From Marinomonas rhizomae (GTDB lineage Bacteria; Pseudomonadota; Gammaproteobacteria; Pseudomonadales; Marinomonadaceae), in NCBI RefSeq assembly GCF_024397855.1, contig NZ_CP073343.1:4278001-4342000 (forward strand): a stretch of DNA of 64,000 nt, read 5' to 3'. Positions within the stretch are counted from its first letter, which is position 1; each line of letters opens with the position of its first letter. Both the position numbers and the translations under genes were made by a program. The notes under the pieces were generated by a model. It was given only the letters and a program-made list of their open reading frames with translations. It was not told the DNA's origin and did no database searches. Shown one piece after another: positions 16,712 to 25,803 of the stretch.

Positions 16712-16737
16712 ATGCCCAGCGTTTTTGCGCTGGGCAT
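16712..16737 (+). terminator. intercistronic hairpin oppA-oppB
   Basis: ATGCCCAGCG and CGCTGGGCAT make a perfect 10-bp stem around TTTTTG. The sequence after it (CTCTTAAATT) is not a clean T-run, so partial termination or protection of the oppA message is more likely than full stop. Confidence 0.6.
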
Positions 16738-16802
16738 CTCTTAAATTCCCTACAGGTTCCTAGTATTGGCCGTTATTTATAGCGTCTAATCCGGTAATTT
16801 TT

Positions 16803-17723
16803 ATGCTGACATTTATTTCAAAACGCATTTTAGAAGCCATTCCAACGTTGTTGATTTTGATTACGGTTTCTTTTTTCCTAATGCACTCTGCTCCTGGCAG
16901 CCCATTTTCAAGCGAGCGAGCTTTGCCACCAGAAGTATTGGCGAACATTAACGCCAAATACCATTTAGATGAGCCGGTCATTAACCAATATTTTTATTAC
17001 CTTGGCGGCTTACTCCAAGGCGATCTTGGACCCTCTTTTCGCTACAAAGATTTCACTATTAATGAGCTCATAGGTCAGAGTTTTCCTGTCTCTGCAGAAA
17101 TTGGCATTTGGTCTTTTCTGGTCGCCCTTCTCATTGGTGTCGGCTGTGGCGTTATCGCCGCATTACGCCAAAACTCTTGGTTAGACTACAGTGTCATGGG
17201 CTTTGCTAACCTCGGGATTGTGTTGCCAAATTTTGTGTTAGCTCCTTTGTGTATCCTATTTTTCTCTATTTATAACCATTGGCTGCCACCTGGTGGCTGG
17301 AACGGTGGGGCTTGGCCTTACTTAGTCATGCCGGTCATCGCTATGTCCACCAGCTACATCGCTCAAATCGCACGTATTACCCGTGGCAGCATGATTGAAA
17401 CTATGCATTCCAACTTTATTCGTACCGCGCGCGCCAAAGGTTTGCCGAAGTATCGCATTATTTTCCAACACGCTTTGCGTCCAGCTATGCTGCCCGTTAT
17501 TTCCTACCTTGGGCCAGCATTCGTCGGCATAGTGACAGGTTCTGTGATTGTCGATGTGTATTTTGGTACCGGCGGTATTGGTCAGCACTTTATCAATGGC
17601 GCACTGAATCGTGACTACTCCATGGTTATGGGTGTGACTATTTTAGTCGGCACATTAACGATTCTATTCAATGCCATTGTCGATATTTTATACGCTGTCA
17701 TTGATCCAAAAATTCGCTACTAA
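16803..17723 (+). CDS. oppB: Oligopeptide ABC transporter permease OppB
   Basis: 306 residues, inner membrane. Starts with the hallmark MLTFISKRILEAIPTLLILI, has a periplasmic region with NAKYHLDEPVINQYFYYLGG and DLGPSFRYKD, and the binding-protein-dependent transport core with the EAA-type loop FIRTARAKGLPKYRIIFQHA. It pairs with OppC to form the peptide channel. The ribosome site before ATG 16803 is weak. oppC begins 12 bases after its stop. Confidence 0.93.
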   Translation: MLTFISKRILEAIPTLLILITVSFFLMHSAPGSPFSSERALPPEVLANINAKYHLDEPVINQYFYYLGGLLQGDLGPSFRYKDFTINELIGQSFPVSAEIGIWSFLVALLIGVGCGVIAALRQNSWLDYSVMGFANLGIVLPNFVLAPLCILFFSIYNHWLPPGGWNGGAWPYLVMPVIAMSTSYIAQIARITRGSMIETMHSNFIRTARAKGLPKYRIIFQHALRPAMLPVISYLGPAFVGIVTGSVIVDVYFGTGGIGQHFINGALNRDYSMVMGVTILVGTLTILFNAIVDILYAVIDPKIRY

Positions 17724-17735
17724 GGCCACGCAATT

Positions 17736-18662
17736 ATGATTACTACAAAAGACAAAGTTCAGGCCGTCGAACAGTTCGCCGAAAAAGTGGTGGAAGTCGA
17801 AGGTCGCAGTTTATGGCAAGACGCTCGTCGTCGTTTTTTTTCTAACCATGCCGCGGTTACCAGCTTAGTTGTTCTAGCCATTATCACCGCCATTGCGTTG
17901 CTAGGTCCATTTTTCAGTCAATGGAATTACGACGATATTGACTGGGAAGCGCTATCTGATATTTCAGTATTGGGCCGCCCTAATATTGAAAACGGCCATT
18001 ATTTTGGTACCGACACCTTAGGTCGCGATATCTTTGTTCGCACTATGCAAGGCGGTCAAATTTCGTTATTGGTCGGTATCATGGGCAGCGTAGTGGCTAT
18101 CGTGATTGGGACACTTTACGGTGCAGCATCGGGTTACATTGGTGGACGTGTTGATAGCGTGATGATGCGCTTCTTAGAAATTCTTAACTCCTTTCCTTTC
18201 ATGTTTTTCGTGATCATTTTGATGACGTTATTTGGTCGTCATATCTTTTTGATCTTTGTCGCCATTGGCGCGATCTCTTGGCTCGATATGGCGCGGATAG
18301 TTCGCGGCCAAACCTTGAGCCTAAAAAACAAAGAGTACATCGAAGCGGCTTACGCTTGCGGTGTGTCGACTCCGAAAATCATCTTGCGCCACATAGTGCC
18401 AAACGTACTGGGTATTGTGGTCGTTTATGCGACCTTGTTGGTACCAAATATGATCTTGTTAGAGTCTTTCATTAGCTTCTTGGGACTGGGTGTTCAAGAG
18501 CCAATGACGAGCTGGGGCGCATTGATCTCCGAAGGCGCGCAGAACATGGAAATTGCCATCTGGCAATTGGCTTGGCCACTGAGCTTCTTAGTAGTAACGC
18601 TATTTTGTTTTAACTTCCTCGGCGATGGCTTACGCGATGCGCTTGATCCAAAAGACCGCTAA
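17736..18662 (+). CDS. oppC: Oligopeptide ABC transporter permease OppC
   Basis: 308 residues. A cytoplasmic N-terminus with SLWQDARRRFFSNHAAVTS leads into the first membrane helix; then comes HYFGTDTLGRDIFVRTMQGG, the hallmark of the OppC/DppC periplasmic loop, and the ATPase-contact loop YIEAAYACGVSTPKIILRHI. The end, LGDGLRDALDPK, is typical. It is the second membrane subunit of the same importer, 12 bases after oppB and 9 bases before oppD. Confidence 0.94.
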   Translation: MITTKDKVQAVEQFAEKVVEVEGRSLWQDARRRFFSNHAAVTSLVVLAIITAIALLGPFFSQWNYDDIDWEALSDISVLGRPNIENGHYFGTDTLGRDIFVRTMQGGQISLLVGIMGSVVAIVIGTLYGAASGYIGGRVDSVMMRFLEILNSFPFMFFVIILMTLFGRHIFLIFVAIGAISWLDMARIVRGQTLSLKNKEYIEAAYACGVSTPKIILRHIVPNVLGIVVVYATLLVPNMILLESFISFLGLGVQEPMTSWGALISEGAQNMEIAIWQLAWPLSFLVVTLFCFNFLGDGLRDALDPKDR

Positions 18663-18671
18663 GGAGGTTTT

Positions 18672-19661
18672 ATGAGCTTATCAATGAAAAAGAACTTATT
18701 AGAAGTCAATAACTTAAAAGTAAATTTCAGAACACCCGATGGTTTTGTTACTGCTGTGAATGATCTGAATTTCACTTTGGCACAAGGCGAAACCCTCGGC
18801 ATCGTGGGCGAATCTGGCTCTGGTAAAAGCCAAACGGCGTTTGCCCTAATGGGATTATTGGCTGGCAATGGCGTTATTGAAGGGGAAGCTCGCTTTAACG
18901 AGCAAAATATTCTCACTCTGAGTGAAAAAGCCATGAATCGCATTCGCTCTAAAGAGATTGCGATGATTTTCCAAGACCCAATGACGTCATTGAACCCTTA
19001 TATGAAAGTCGGTAAGCAGCTGATGGAAGTCTTAATGCTGCACAAGGGTATGAACAAAGCCGAAGCCTTTGAAGCCTCAGTAAAAATGCTCGACGCGGTG
19101 AAAATGCCCGAAGCGCGCAAACGCATGAACATGTACCCGCACGAATTTTCTGGCGGCATGAGACAGCGTGTGATGATTGCTATGGCCTTGTTGTGCCAAC
19201 CTAAGTTGTTGATCGCTGATGAGCCAACAACAGCCCTAGACGTCACCGTGCAGGCTCAGATATTAACCTTGCTGAACGAGTTAAAAGACGACTTCAACAC
19301 TTCCATCATTATGATCACTCATGATTTGGGCGTGGTTGCAGGCTTATGCGACAAGGTACTGGTAATGTACGCGGGACAAACCATGGAATACGGCACTGCA
19401 GAAGACGTGTTTTATCGTCCTACGCATCCATATACCCAAGGTTTACTAAAAGCGATTCCACGTCTCGATGCAGAGGATGAGCAACTTTCAACCATTCCAG
19501 GTAACCCACCCAACTTGTTACAAATGCCATCTGGCTGCCCATTCCAAGCGCGTTGTGAGTTTGCCAGAGAACGCTGTGGAGAAAGCATGCCGCCGCTAGA
19601 AGAGTATGCACCGGGTCAACTACGAGCTTGTCATAAATCCGTTGATGGATGGGTCGCCTAA
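18672..19661 (+). CDS. oppD: Oligopeptide ABC transporter ATP-binding protein OppD
   Basis: 329 residues. Walker A GESGSGKS near residue 48, Q-loop [11 protein letters not shown], signature FSGGMRQRV, Walker [15 protein letters not shown] and switch histidine [10 protein letters not shown]. The C-terminal oligopeptide/dipeptide extension has [14 protein letters not shown], cysteines that ligate an iron-sulfur cluster in related transporters. AAGGAGG just before ATG 18672 is a strong ribosome site. It works as a heterodimer with OppF. Confidence 0.95.
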   Translation: MSLSMKKNLLEVNNLKVNFRTPDGFVTAVNDLNFTLAQGETLGIVGESGSGKSQTAFALMGLLAGNGVIEGEARFNEQNILTLSEKAMNRIRSKEIAMIFQDPMTSLNPYMKVGKQLMEVLMLHKGMNKAEAFEASVKMLDAVKMPEARKRMNMYPHEFSGGMRQRVMIAMALLCQPKLLIADEPTTALDVTVQAQILTLLNELKDDFNTSIIMITHDLGVVAGLCDKVLVMYAGQTMEYGTAEDVFYRPTHPYTQGLLKAIPRLDAEDEQLSTIPGNPPNLLQMPSGCPFQARCEFARERCGESMPPLEEYAPGQLRACHKSVDGWVA

Positions 19662-20662
19662 TGAACACTGCAAACAATATTTTAATGGAAGTGAATAATT
19701 TAAAAGTTCACTTCAACATCAAGTCAGACAATGCGTGGCCGTGGGAAAAAGGCCAAGCCCTCAAAGCCGTGGATGGCGTTGATTTAACCATCTACGCGGG
19801 CGAAACACTTGGTGTGGTCGGTGAATCAGGCTGTGGTAAATCCACCCTAGCGCGCGCTTTATTACGCCTTGTACCCATCACTGAAGGCAATGTGGTTTGG
19901 CTGGGACAAGACCTGACAGATTTAGACAAAAAACAAATGCGCGACAAACGCCAAGAGCTGCAAATGATCTTTCAAGATCCATTAGCGTCTCTCGATCCGC
20001 GCATGACAGTGGGCGACATCATTGCCGAGCCACTGAAGACCTTTCGACCTGAACTTTCGAAAGACGAAGTCAAAGCCGAAGTGCGCGCCATCATGGATCG
20101 TGTGGGTTTATTACCAAACGTGATTAACCGTTACCCTCATGAATTCTCTGGTGGCCAATGTCAGCGTATCGGTATTGCGCGCGCCTTGATTCTGAAACCT
20201 AAGTTGGTTGTCTGTGACGAACCCGTATCGGCATTGGACGTGTCCATCCAAGCGCAAGTAGTGAACTTGTTAAAAGAGTTACAGGCGGAAATGGGCTTGT
20301 CTTTGGTGTTTATCGCTCACGATCTAAGCGTGGTAAAACACATTTCAGACCGTGTTTTAGTGATGTACTTGGGCAATGCGGTAGAGTTAGCAAGCAAACG
20401 CGCACTATACGAAAATCCTCAGCACCCATACACCAAAGCCTTGTTGTCTGCGGTACCTGTGCCAGACCCAAGAGCAGAACGGGGTAAGAAAATTCAGTTA
20501 TTAACGGGTGACTTACCCTCTCCTATTAGCCCGCCGTCAGGTTGTGTTTTCCGTACTCGTTGCCCTCATGCTAACGAAGGTTGTGCGCAGCAAAAACCAA
20601 GCTTGCAGGTGTTATCAGATGAACACCAAGCCGCTTGCTCGCGTTTAGCGGAAATTGCATAA
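19661..20662 (+). CDS. oppF: Oligopeptide ABC transporter ATP-binding protein OppF
   Basis: 333 residues from ATG 19661, which shares a base with the oppD stop (TAATG) and so is probably reached by coupled translation; an in-frame ATG at 19649 inside oppD would add four residues. Walker A GESGCGKS, signature FSGGQCQRIGIAR, Walker B VVCDEPVSALDVS, switch AHDLSVVKH, and the C-terminal CVFRTRCPHANEGC cysteine motif. The PWEKGQALKAVDGVDL segment is typical of OppF/DppF. It is the last gene; a terminator follows at 20693. Confidence 0.95.
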   Translation: MNTANNILMEVNNLKVHFNIKSDNAWPWEKGQALKAVDGVDLTIYAGETLGVVGESGCGKSTLARALLRLVPITEGNVVWLGQDLTDLDKKQMRDKRQELQMIFQDPLASLDPRMTVGDIIAEPLKTFRPELSKDEVKAEVRAIMDRVGLLPNVINRYPHEFSGGQCQRIGIARALILKPKLVVCDEPVSALDVSIQAQVVNLLKELQAEMGLSLVFIAHDLSVVKHISDRVLVMYLGNAVELASKRALYENPQHPYTKALLSAVPVPDPRAERGKKIQLLTGDLPSPISPPSGCVFRTRCPHANEGCAQQKPSLQVLSDEHQAACSRLAEIA

Positions 20663-20692
20663 CGAACAACTAAAATACAATCACCACCAGCC

Positions 20693-20741
20693 TACGCCGC
20701 TTTAAGATTTTCAATTGAGGAAATCAAAGCGGCGTATTTGT
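20693..20741 (+). terminator. terminator of oppABCDF
   Basis: TACGCCGCTTT (20693-20703) pairs perfectly with AAAGCGGCGTA (20726-20736), followed by TTTGTAT. The 22-base loop holds ATTT/AAAT that can extend the stem. It lies 30 bases beyond the oppF stop. Confidence 0.7.
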
Positions 20742-20853
20742 ATCTAAAACCCCATGTTCTTTCACTTCAAAGCGAGTTTTCATCGCACAAGACCGTTATT
20801 TTTGTCTATCATAGTATCAAATCCCTTTAAGCAACTAAGTTAGGCTCTTATTC

Positions 20854-21381
20854 ATGCGCTTACGCTCTCCCTACACCACTCTAAACCTTTTTCTCTTAAT
20901 ATTTTTAAGTGTCACGTCTGTTTCGACCTATGCCGCAGAAAAACCAAAAGGAAGAGTGTTATTAACCGTGTCAGGCGCGATCAACAATACAGACTCAACA
21001 CAGAAATCTAAGTTTGATTTGGCCATGCTAAACCGTTTGCCGCAATACACGGTCACGACCCATAATCCATGGACAAAAGGCCGTCACACTTACCAAGGTT
21101 TTTCGGCTATCGATTTATTCCCAAATTTGGGTAACTCGAACATCATTTTGCAAGTTACCGCACTCAATGAATACATGACTGAAATTCCACTGAGCGACTT
21201 TGCTGACAATGGTGCAATTTTTGCGACTCACATTGATGGCAAACCAATGAGCGTCAGAAATCTTGGCCCTATTATGGTGATCTATCCATTCGACGAACAT
21301 GAAGAGCTAAAATCTGAAATGTTTTATGGTCGTTCTATCTGGCAAGTTGATCGCATTAAGACCACTATTATATCGGAGTAA
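20854..21381 (+). CDS. periplasmic SUOX-fold (molybdopterin-domain-like) protein
   Basis: 175 residues with a Sec signal peptide (1-27, cleaved after TYAA). The mature part resembles the small oxidoreductase molybdopterin-binding (SUOX) fold proteins: a start VLLTVSGAI, then TKGRHTYQGFSAIDLFP, then NEYMTEIPLSDF and the close GPIMVIYPFDEHEELK with a WQVDRI strand. It contains no cysteine at all, so it lacks the residue that ligates molybdenum in true sulfite-oxidase-type enzymes, suggesting a non-catalytic or sensing role (inference). Two bases separate it from the kinase gene downstream, so the two products likely work together. Confidence 0.7.
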   Translation: MRLRSPYTTLNLFLLIFLSVTSVSTYAAEKPKGRVLLTVSGAINNTDSTQKSKFDLAMLNRLPQYTVTTHNPWTKGRHTYQGFSAIDLFPNLGNSNIILQVTALNEYMTEIPLSDFADNGAIFATHIDGKPMSVRNLGPIMVIYPFDEHEELKSEMFYGRSIWQVDRIKTTIISE

Positions 21382-21383
21382 AC

Positions 21384-23207
21384 ATGGAGCGCTTGTTTAA
21401 AGGGAAGACATGGTTATCCAAATTCAAGCTATGGGTGCTGTATGGCTTCATTGCTTTTATTATTGTGATCACCATCGCGGTGTTCGGTATTATCACCTAT
21501 ACCAGTGACAGCTCTAAACACAACAGCCGTCGCGTTTTTGAGAGCTCTTTGTGGAACACCCTGCAACTGCAAATACAGTCCTATCGCTTCCTAAACTATT
21601 TAATCGCATTAGACGACAGCGATTACCCTTTGAACGGCAACGCTTTTTTTGAATACGATTTATTGATGAGTCGAGTCGACTTGCTTAGACAGGGTGATGT
21701 TGGCTCTCTCATCCGAACGTTTGAAAGCGGACGTACAACGAGACTATTGAATATTATTAATGGTGAATTGGAATTGCTTAGCTTCAATTTATCCAAGTTA
21801 GAAAATGGCGACACGTCTTATCTCCCCAACCTAATTGAACGCATTCAACGTATCGAAGATCAAATCAACGAATTTGTTACCTTGGTGAACAAAGGCAGCA
21901 ATGAGTTCATTAGTAACCAACACAAAACATTGCAGATGAATCTAAATCATATACAGCTGCTTTCCATGGCATTGCTGGTTTGTTTATTGTGCTTATGTTT
22001 TTTTACGGTAAAAGGGTTAACCGAGCTTAAGAATGTCATTAGACGAAATGAAGAGCTCCAGCTAGGTATTCAAGCAGTTAATGAAGACAAAGCCAATTTA
22101 CTCTCTTTCGTCAACCAGGAAATACGTTCTCCAATTAATGCCATTTTAGGAACCGCTAAGACCTTAAACGAATCGGTTTCAAAAAACGAAAAAGACGTTC
22201 TATCAAAGCATATTGAAGAGTCTGGGCTGCAACTACTGCAAACCATAGAAATGCTCTCTGACCTATCACTGATCGATGCGAAAAAGCTAACCCTGAATCC
22301 AACTATTGAGCACTTACAGCGCAGTATCGAAGATTATTTGGCTATTTTTGAGCCTCAAATGACACGCAAAAACTTGCAGAGTATCCTCTACATTGACCCG
22401 CTTTTGCCGAACTATATCAGCCTCGATTTTGTCAGAATCAAAGAAATTATCGTTGCACTGCTACAAAATGCGATTACTCACACCCCGTCAGGGAGTATCA
22501 GTTTACAAATTCGACCCTCGTCCCTAAACGCACCTCAAATGGCGCTTCCAACCGATACAACAGAAAGCAGAGTGCTACAAATAGCGCTTAGAGATACTGG
22601 GCTAGGCATGCCAAACGAGTTACAGCAAAATTTGAGAGTAAACCCATCCCTACCGATGCAAGAAGAAGGACCATTACCAAGCAAAGTCGGCTTAAGTTTG
22701 GCGTTATGTCACAAGTTGGTTTACCTAATGCAAGGCGAACTGCATTTTTCCTGTGCGCCACAAAAAGGCTGTGAATTTTGGGTAGATATTCCTTTTCACA
22801 TACCAACAAATAGCCCAAGTAACGACCCGGAATCAAAAGGCTCAAGCTTCCAATGCCCCGACAATACTCAAGCTTTAGTCATTGAAACAGACACACATTT
22901 GGCTAAAATTATTAGCTTGCAGTTAGCAGCGTTTAACATCGACACCATTCTATCGAAAGATGGCAGCCTGCAAGAATATAAGGACTATGATCTTGTCATT
23001 CTGGGCAACACGCCTCGCTTTGAGCGTGACGGCCATGATGCGCTCCAGCAATGGCATACTAAATCTTGCCCTGTCATCAGTTATCACTCTAGCGCCTTGG
23101 AAAACACAGCGCACCGAGTTATTCCGATCAGCTTCCCATTAACTCAAAGTAAACTAGAACCACTTATTGCTGGGCTATTTTCCTCAAAGGCACATAAATA
23201 TGATTGA
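21384..23207 (+). CDS. degenerate hybrid histidine kinase lacking its phospho-acceptors
   Basis: 607 residues. Membrane helices near 15-38 and 190-210 enclose a periplasmic helical sensor region of about 150 residues. The dimerisation domain reads FVNQEIRSPINAILG: the phospho-acceptor His of the usual SHEIRTPLN box is Gln245 (codon CAG at 22116). HATPase_c remains recognisable (LLQNAITHTPSG, RDTGLGMP, VGLSLALCHKLV). The C-terminal receiver-like domain (about 490-600) reads DLVILGNTP, with Gly541 where the Asp belongs, and ISFPLTQSK instead of a KP motif. So neither canonical transfer residue is present. It is sandwiched between the SUOX-like gene and an HPt gene that overlaps its stop. Confidence 0.8.
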   Translation: MERLFKGKTWLSKFKLWVLYGFIAFIIVITIAVFGIITYTSDSSKHNSRRVFESSLWNTLQLQIQSYRFLNYLIALDDSDYPLNGNAFFEYDLLMSRVDLLRQGDVGSLIRTFESGRTTRLLNIINGELELLSFNLSKLENGDTSYLPNLIERIQRIEDQINEFVTLVNKGSNEFISNQHKTLQMNLNHIQLLSMALLVCLLCLCFFTVKGLTELKNVIRRNEELQLGIQAVNEDKANLLSFVNQEIRSPINAILGTAKTLNESVSKNEKDVLSKHIEESGLQLLQTIEMLSDLSLIDAKKLTLNPTIEHLQRSIEDYLAIFEPQMTRKNLQSILYIDPLLPNYISLDFVRIKEIIVALLQNAITHTPSGSISLQIRPSSLNAPQMALPTDTTESRVLQIALRDTGLGMPNELQQNLRVNPSLPMQEEGPLPSKVGLSLALCHKLVYLMQGELHFSCAPQKGCEFWVDIPFHIPTNSPSNDPESKGSSFQCPDNTQALVIETDTHLAKIISLQLAAFNIDTILSKDGSLQEYKDYDLVILGNTPRFERDGHDALQQWHTKSCPVISYHSSALENTAHRVIPISFPLTQSKLEPLIAGLFSSKAHKYD

Positions 23208-23535
23208 TCACGCCCATCTGAACTCTCTAATCGAACTCATCGGCAAAGAAACCGTTAACAACATACGCTTGGAATTTGTTGAAGACAGCAATGAAAAAAT
23301 CGCTTTGTTGTTACAAGCTTGGGACAAAAGAGATTATCAAGAATTAAGACAGGTTAGCCATTCACTCAAGTCGGCCAGTTTAAACATGGCTATGCAGGTG
23401 TTTGCTAAACAATGTCAGTTGATTGAAGAAGCGGCGGCACAACAAAGTGATCAAGGAGTGCAGGCCATCATGGATAGCCTGCCCGCCACTCACCAGACTT
23501 CACTGAAAGAACTTGATGCATACTTTTCCAAGTGA
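23200..23535 (+). CDS. HPt phosphotransfer protein
   Basis: A 111-residue all-helical HPt domain with intact histidine His54 in QVSHSLKSASLNMA, the expected AHxLKGxS-like motif. Such proteins relay phosphoryl groups between receiver domains. AAAGG at 23186-23190 supports ATG 23200, which overlaps the kinase stop by eight bases; the frame also extends to a TTG at 23167 without a ribosome site. Since the adjacent kinase lacks both transfer residues, this HPt must be served by another kinase or act in a different way. It ends 21 bases from the convergent msrC. Confidence 0.82.
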   Translation: MIDHAHLNSLIELIGKETVNNIRLEFVEDSNEKIALLLQAWDKRDYQELRQVSHSLKSASLNMAMQVFAKQCQLIEEAAAQQSDQGVQAIMDSLPATHQTSLKELDAYFSK

Positions 23536-23556
23536 ATTAGACAACAACGCTTACTC

Positions 23557-24057
23557 TTAGATTGACCAAGTGAAGTCTGTGGCTTCAATAAAAGTGGCCA
23601 CAAAAGACTCCAATCCCGCTTGGTCAACATCAGAAAAACGCCCTACTTTCGGACTGTCCATATCAAACACTGCAAGCAATTTGCCACCAACAATTACAGG
23701 AATAACCACTTCACTTGCTGAAGCCGCATCACACGCGATATGACCATCAAAGGCATGCACATCTTCAATACGTTGGGTTTGTAGGGACGTCGCGGCTTTA
23801 CCGCACACACCACGACCAAATGGGATGCGAGTACACGCCACTTTGCCAACATACGGCCCAAGCACCAATTCCTCGCCACGGGCAAAGTAGAAACCGGACC
23901 AATTCAGATCCGCCACCGTTTGCATCACAAACGCGGAAAATTGAGCGGCATTACAGATGAAGTCGCGCTCTCCACTTAGCAATGCAGCTAATTGAGCATT
24001 TAACTCACGATAAGATTCTTCGACAGAAGCGGTAGGATTGGTTTCTATGGTAAACAT
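23557..24057 (-). CDS. msrC: Free methionine-(R)-sulfoxide reductase (GAF fold)
   Basis: 166 residues forming one GAF domain. Cysteines 75, 85 and 109 have exactly the spacing (10 and 24) of the catalytic set Cys84, Cys94 and Cys118 of E. coli fRMsr (YebR/MsrC), in ACTRIPFGRGVCG and HIACDAASASEVVIP. The enzyme reduces free Met-R-sulfoxide in the cytoplasm with thioredoxin. WSGFYFARGEELVLGPY and the end VFDMDSPKVGRFS are also family-typical. It stands alone on the minus strand between the signalling trio and phoU. Confidence 0.92.
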   Translation of the reverse strand: MFTIETNPTASVEESYRELNAQLAALLSGERDFICNAAQFSAFVMQTVADLNWSGFYFARGEELVLGPYVGKVACTRIPFGRGVCGKAATSLQTQRIEDVHAFDGHIACDAASASEVVIPVIVGGKLLAVFDMDSPKVGRFSDVDQAGLESFVATFIEATDFTWSI

Positions 24058-24179
24058 CGTATTTCACACCCGTTAAAACGAAAAGCAGATGATAACAAAG
24101 TCGGCCCGATAGCCCACCCATAAACCGTGAAAATTCAATGATTGCAGAGGAGAAATAACGAAGAGTGAATGGAAAATAT

Positions 24180-24214
24180 CGACCTCTTGGCTTTCGAATC
24201 AAACCAAGAGGTCG
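24180..24214 (-). terminator. terminator of the pstC-A-B-phoU operon
   Basis: CGACCTCTTGG (24180-24190) and CCAAGAGGTCG (24204-24214) form a perfect 11-bp stem just beyond the phoU stop. Read on the minus strand it is followed by ATATTTTCC, a modest T-rich tail. Confidence 0.65.
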
Positions 24215-24224
24215 GCAACAAGAG

Positions 24225-24938
24225 TTATTTCTTATTCATTTCAACAGAAAGATCATTCACATTAACATGACGAACATCGACGCCTTTTACCATGAAGATC
24301 AAATGCTGACAGGTATGACGAGCATGATCGCCAATACGCTCTAAAGAACGTAATACCCAAATAACATTAATCACACGAGAAATACTGCGAGGATCTTCCA
24401 TCATGTAAGTCACCAAAGAACGCATCGCTGTGTTGTATTCTTGATCTACAGCACGATCTTGTTTCGCGACTTTAATGGCAGCATCAATATCTAAACGTGC
24501 ATAGGCGTCTAAAGAGTCATGAATCATACGCGATACCATTTGACCGATGCGGTTGATCTCTACGTAACCACGAGGAGACTCGCCTTCATTGATCAAATTT
24601 AAGGTCAGATTGGCAATTTTCTTCGCTTCGTCACCGATACGCTCAAGCTCACTGACCGCTTTGCTGATCGACAAAATCATGCGTAAGTCAGACGCCGCAG
24701 GTTGGCGTTTCGCCAAGATACGACGACATTCTTCGTCGATCAAACCGTCTAGCTGATTCACCGTCGCGTCTTGATTTTTTACGTCTTCTGCCAAAGAGCC
24801 ATTCGCGTCTAATAACGCTTGTACCGCGTCTTGAACTTGGTTCTCTACGACACCACCCATGGTCAAAAAGTGTTGGCGAAGCAGTTCCAGCTCGTTGTTA
24901 AACTGCTGAGAAATATGATCCGTTGTTAATTCTTTCAT
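24225..24938 (-). CDS. phoU: Phosphate transport system regulator PhoU
   Basis: 237 residues, two PhoU helical bundles. Metal-binding family motifs ELERIGDEAKKIANL (first repeat) and RSLERIGDHARHTCQHLIFM (second) are both present. PhoU links PstSCAB to PhoR and keeps the Pho regulon off when phosphate is ample. It starts 14 bases after pstB ends and closes the operon; a hairpin lies immediately downstream. Confidence 0.96.
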   Translation of the reverse strand: MKELTTDHISQQFNNELELLRQHFLTMGGVVENQVQDAVQALLDANGSLAEDVKNQDATVNQLDGLIDEECRRILAKRQPAASDLRMILSISKAVSELERIGDEAKKIANLTLNLINEGESPRGYVEINRIGQMVSRMIHDSLDAYARLDIDAAIKVAKQDRAVDQEYNTAMRSLVTYMMEDPRSISRVINVIWVLRSLERIGDHARHTCQHLIFMVKGVDVRHVNVNDLSVEMNKK

Positions 24939-24952
24939 AATGCGTCCTCCGC

Positions 24953-25783
24953 CTAGCCGTAGCGGCCCGTGATGTAGTCTTCTGTTTGTTGTTTACTTGG
25001 GTTCGTGAACAAGGTGTTCGTGTCGCCAAACTCAACCAAATCGCCCATGTACATAAACGCAGTATAGTCAGAAACACGCGCAGCTTGCTGCATGTTGTGT
25101 GTCACAATCGCGATAGTGAACTCGTTTTTCAACTCATGGATCAGTTCTTCAATTTTCAACGTTGAAATAGGATCCAATGCAGAAGCAGGCTCATCCAACA
25201 GCAGCACTTCAGGTTTTACCGCCACCGTACGAGCGATAACCAAACGCTGTTGCTGACCACCTGACATGCCCAAGGCACTTTCATGTAGACGGTCTTTTAC
25301 TTCGTCCCACAACGCCGCTGAGCGAAGTGCCCACTCAACGGTTTCATCAAGCAAGCGCTTTTTATTAATCCCTTGAATACGAAGGCCATAAGCCACGTTT
25401 TCGTAAATGCTTTTTGGGAACGGGTTTGGCTTCTGGAACACCATGCCAACGCGACGACGTAACTCAGCTACATCAGTGCCTTTCGCATAGATATTCTCAT
25501 CTCGTAAGTTGATTTCACCCGTAATACGGCAACCATCAACTAAATCATTCATGCGGTTAAAGCAACGCAATAACGTTGATTTACCACAACCAGAAGGCCC
25601 GATAAACGCAGTAACCTTTTTCTCTGGAATGATCATATTCACGCCTTTCAGCGCTTCTTTTTCACCGTAGTACAGGTGCAAATCGTTTACAGATAGGCAA
25701 ACGGTTTCATCTTCAATGCGCAACGCCTGTTGGCTACGCTGCATTGCTGAAATATCAATTGAGTGTGTTTTAACGTCGCTCAT
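24953..25783 (-). CDS. pstB: Phosphate ABC transporter ATP-binding protein PstB
   Basis: 276 residues. Walker [11 protein letters not shown]-loop [15 protein letters not shown], signature [13 protein letters not shown], Walker [14 protein letters not shown], switch histidine [13 protein letters not shown]; the PNPFPKSI and MQQAAR strings are PstB-specific. About 30 extra N-terminal residues precede the ABC fold, common in this lineage. It powers phosphate import through PstCA. Twenty bases separate it from pstA. Confidence 0.97.
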   Translation of the reverse strand: MSDVKTHSIDISAMQRSQQALRIEDETVCLSVNDLHLYYGEKEALKGVNMIIPEKKVTAFIGPSGCGKSTLLRCFNRMNDLVDGCRITGEINLRDENIYAKGTDVAELRRRVGMVFQKPNPFPKSIYENVAYGLRIQGINKKRLLDETVEWALRSAALWDEVKDRLHESALGMSGGQQQRLVIARTVAVKPEVLLLDEPASALDPISTLKIEELIHELKNEFTIAIVTHNMQQAARVSDYTAFMYMGDLVEFGDTNTLFTNPSKQQTEDYITGRYG

Positions 25784-25803
25784 AATAATCTCTTCTCCGC
25801 CGC

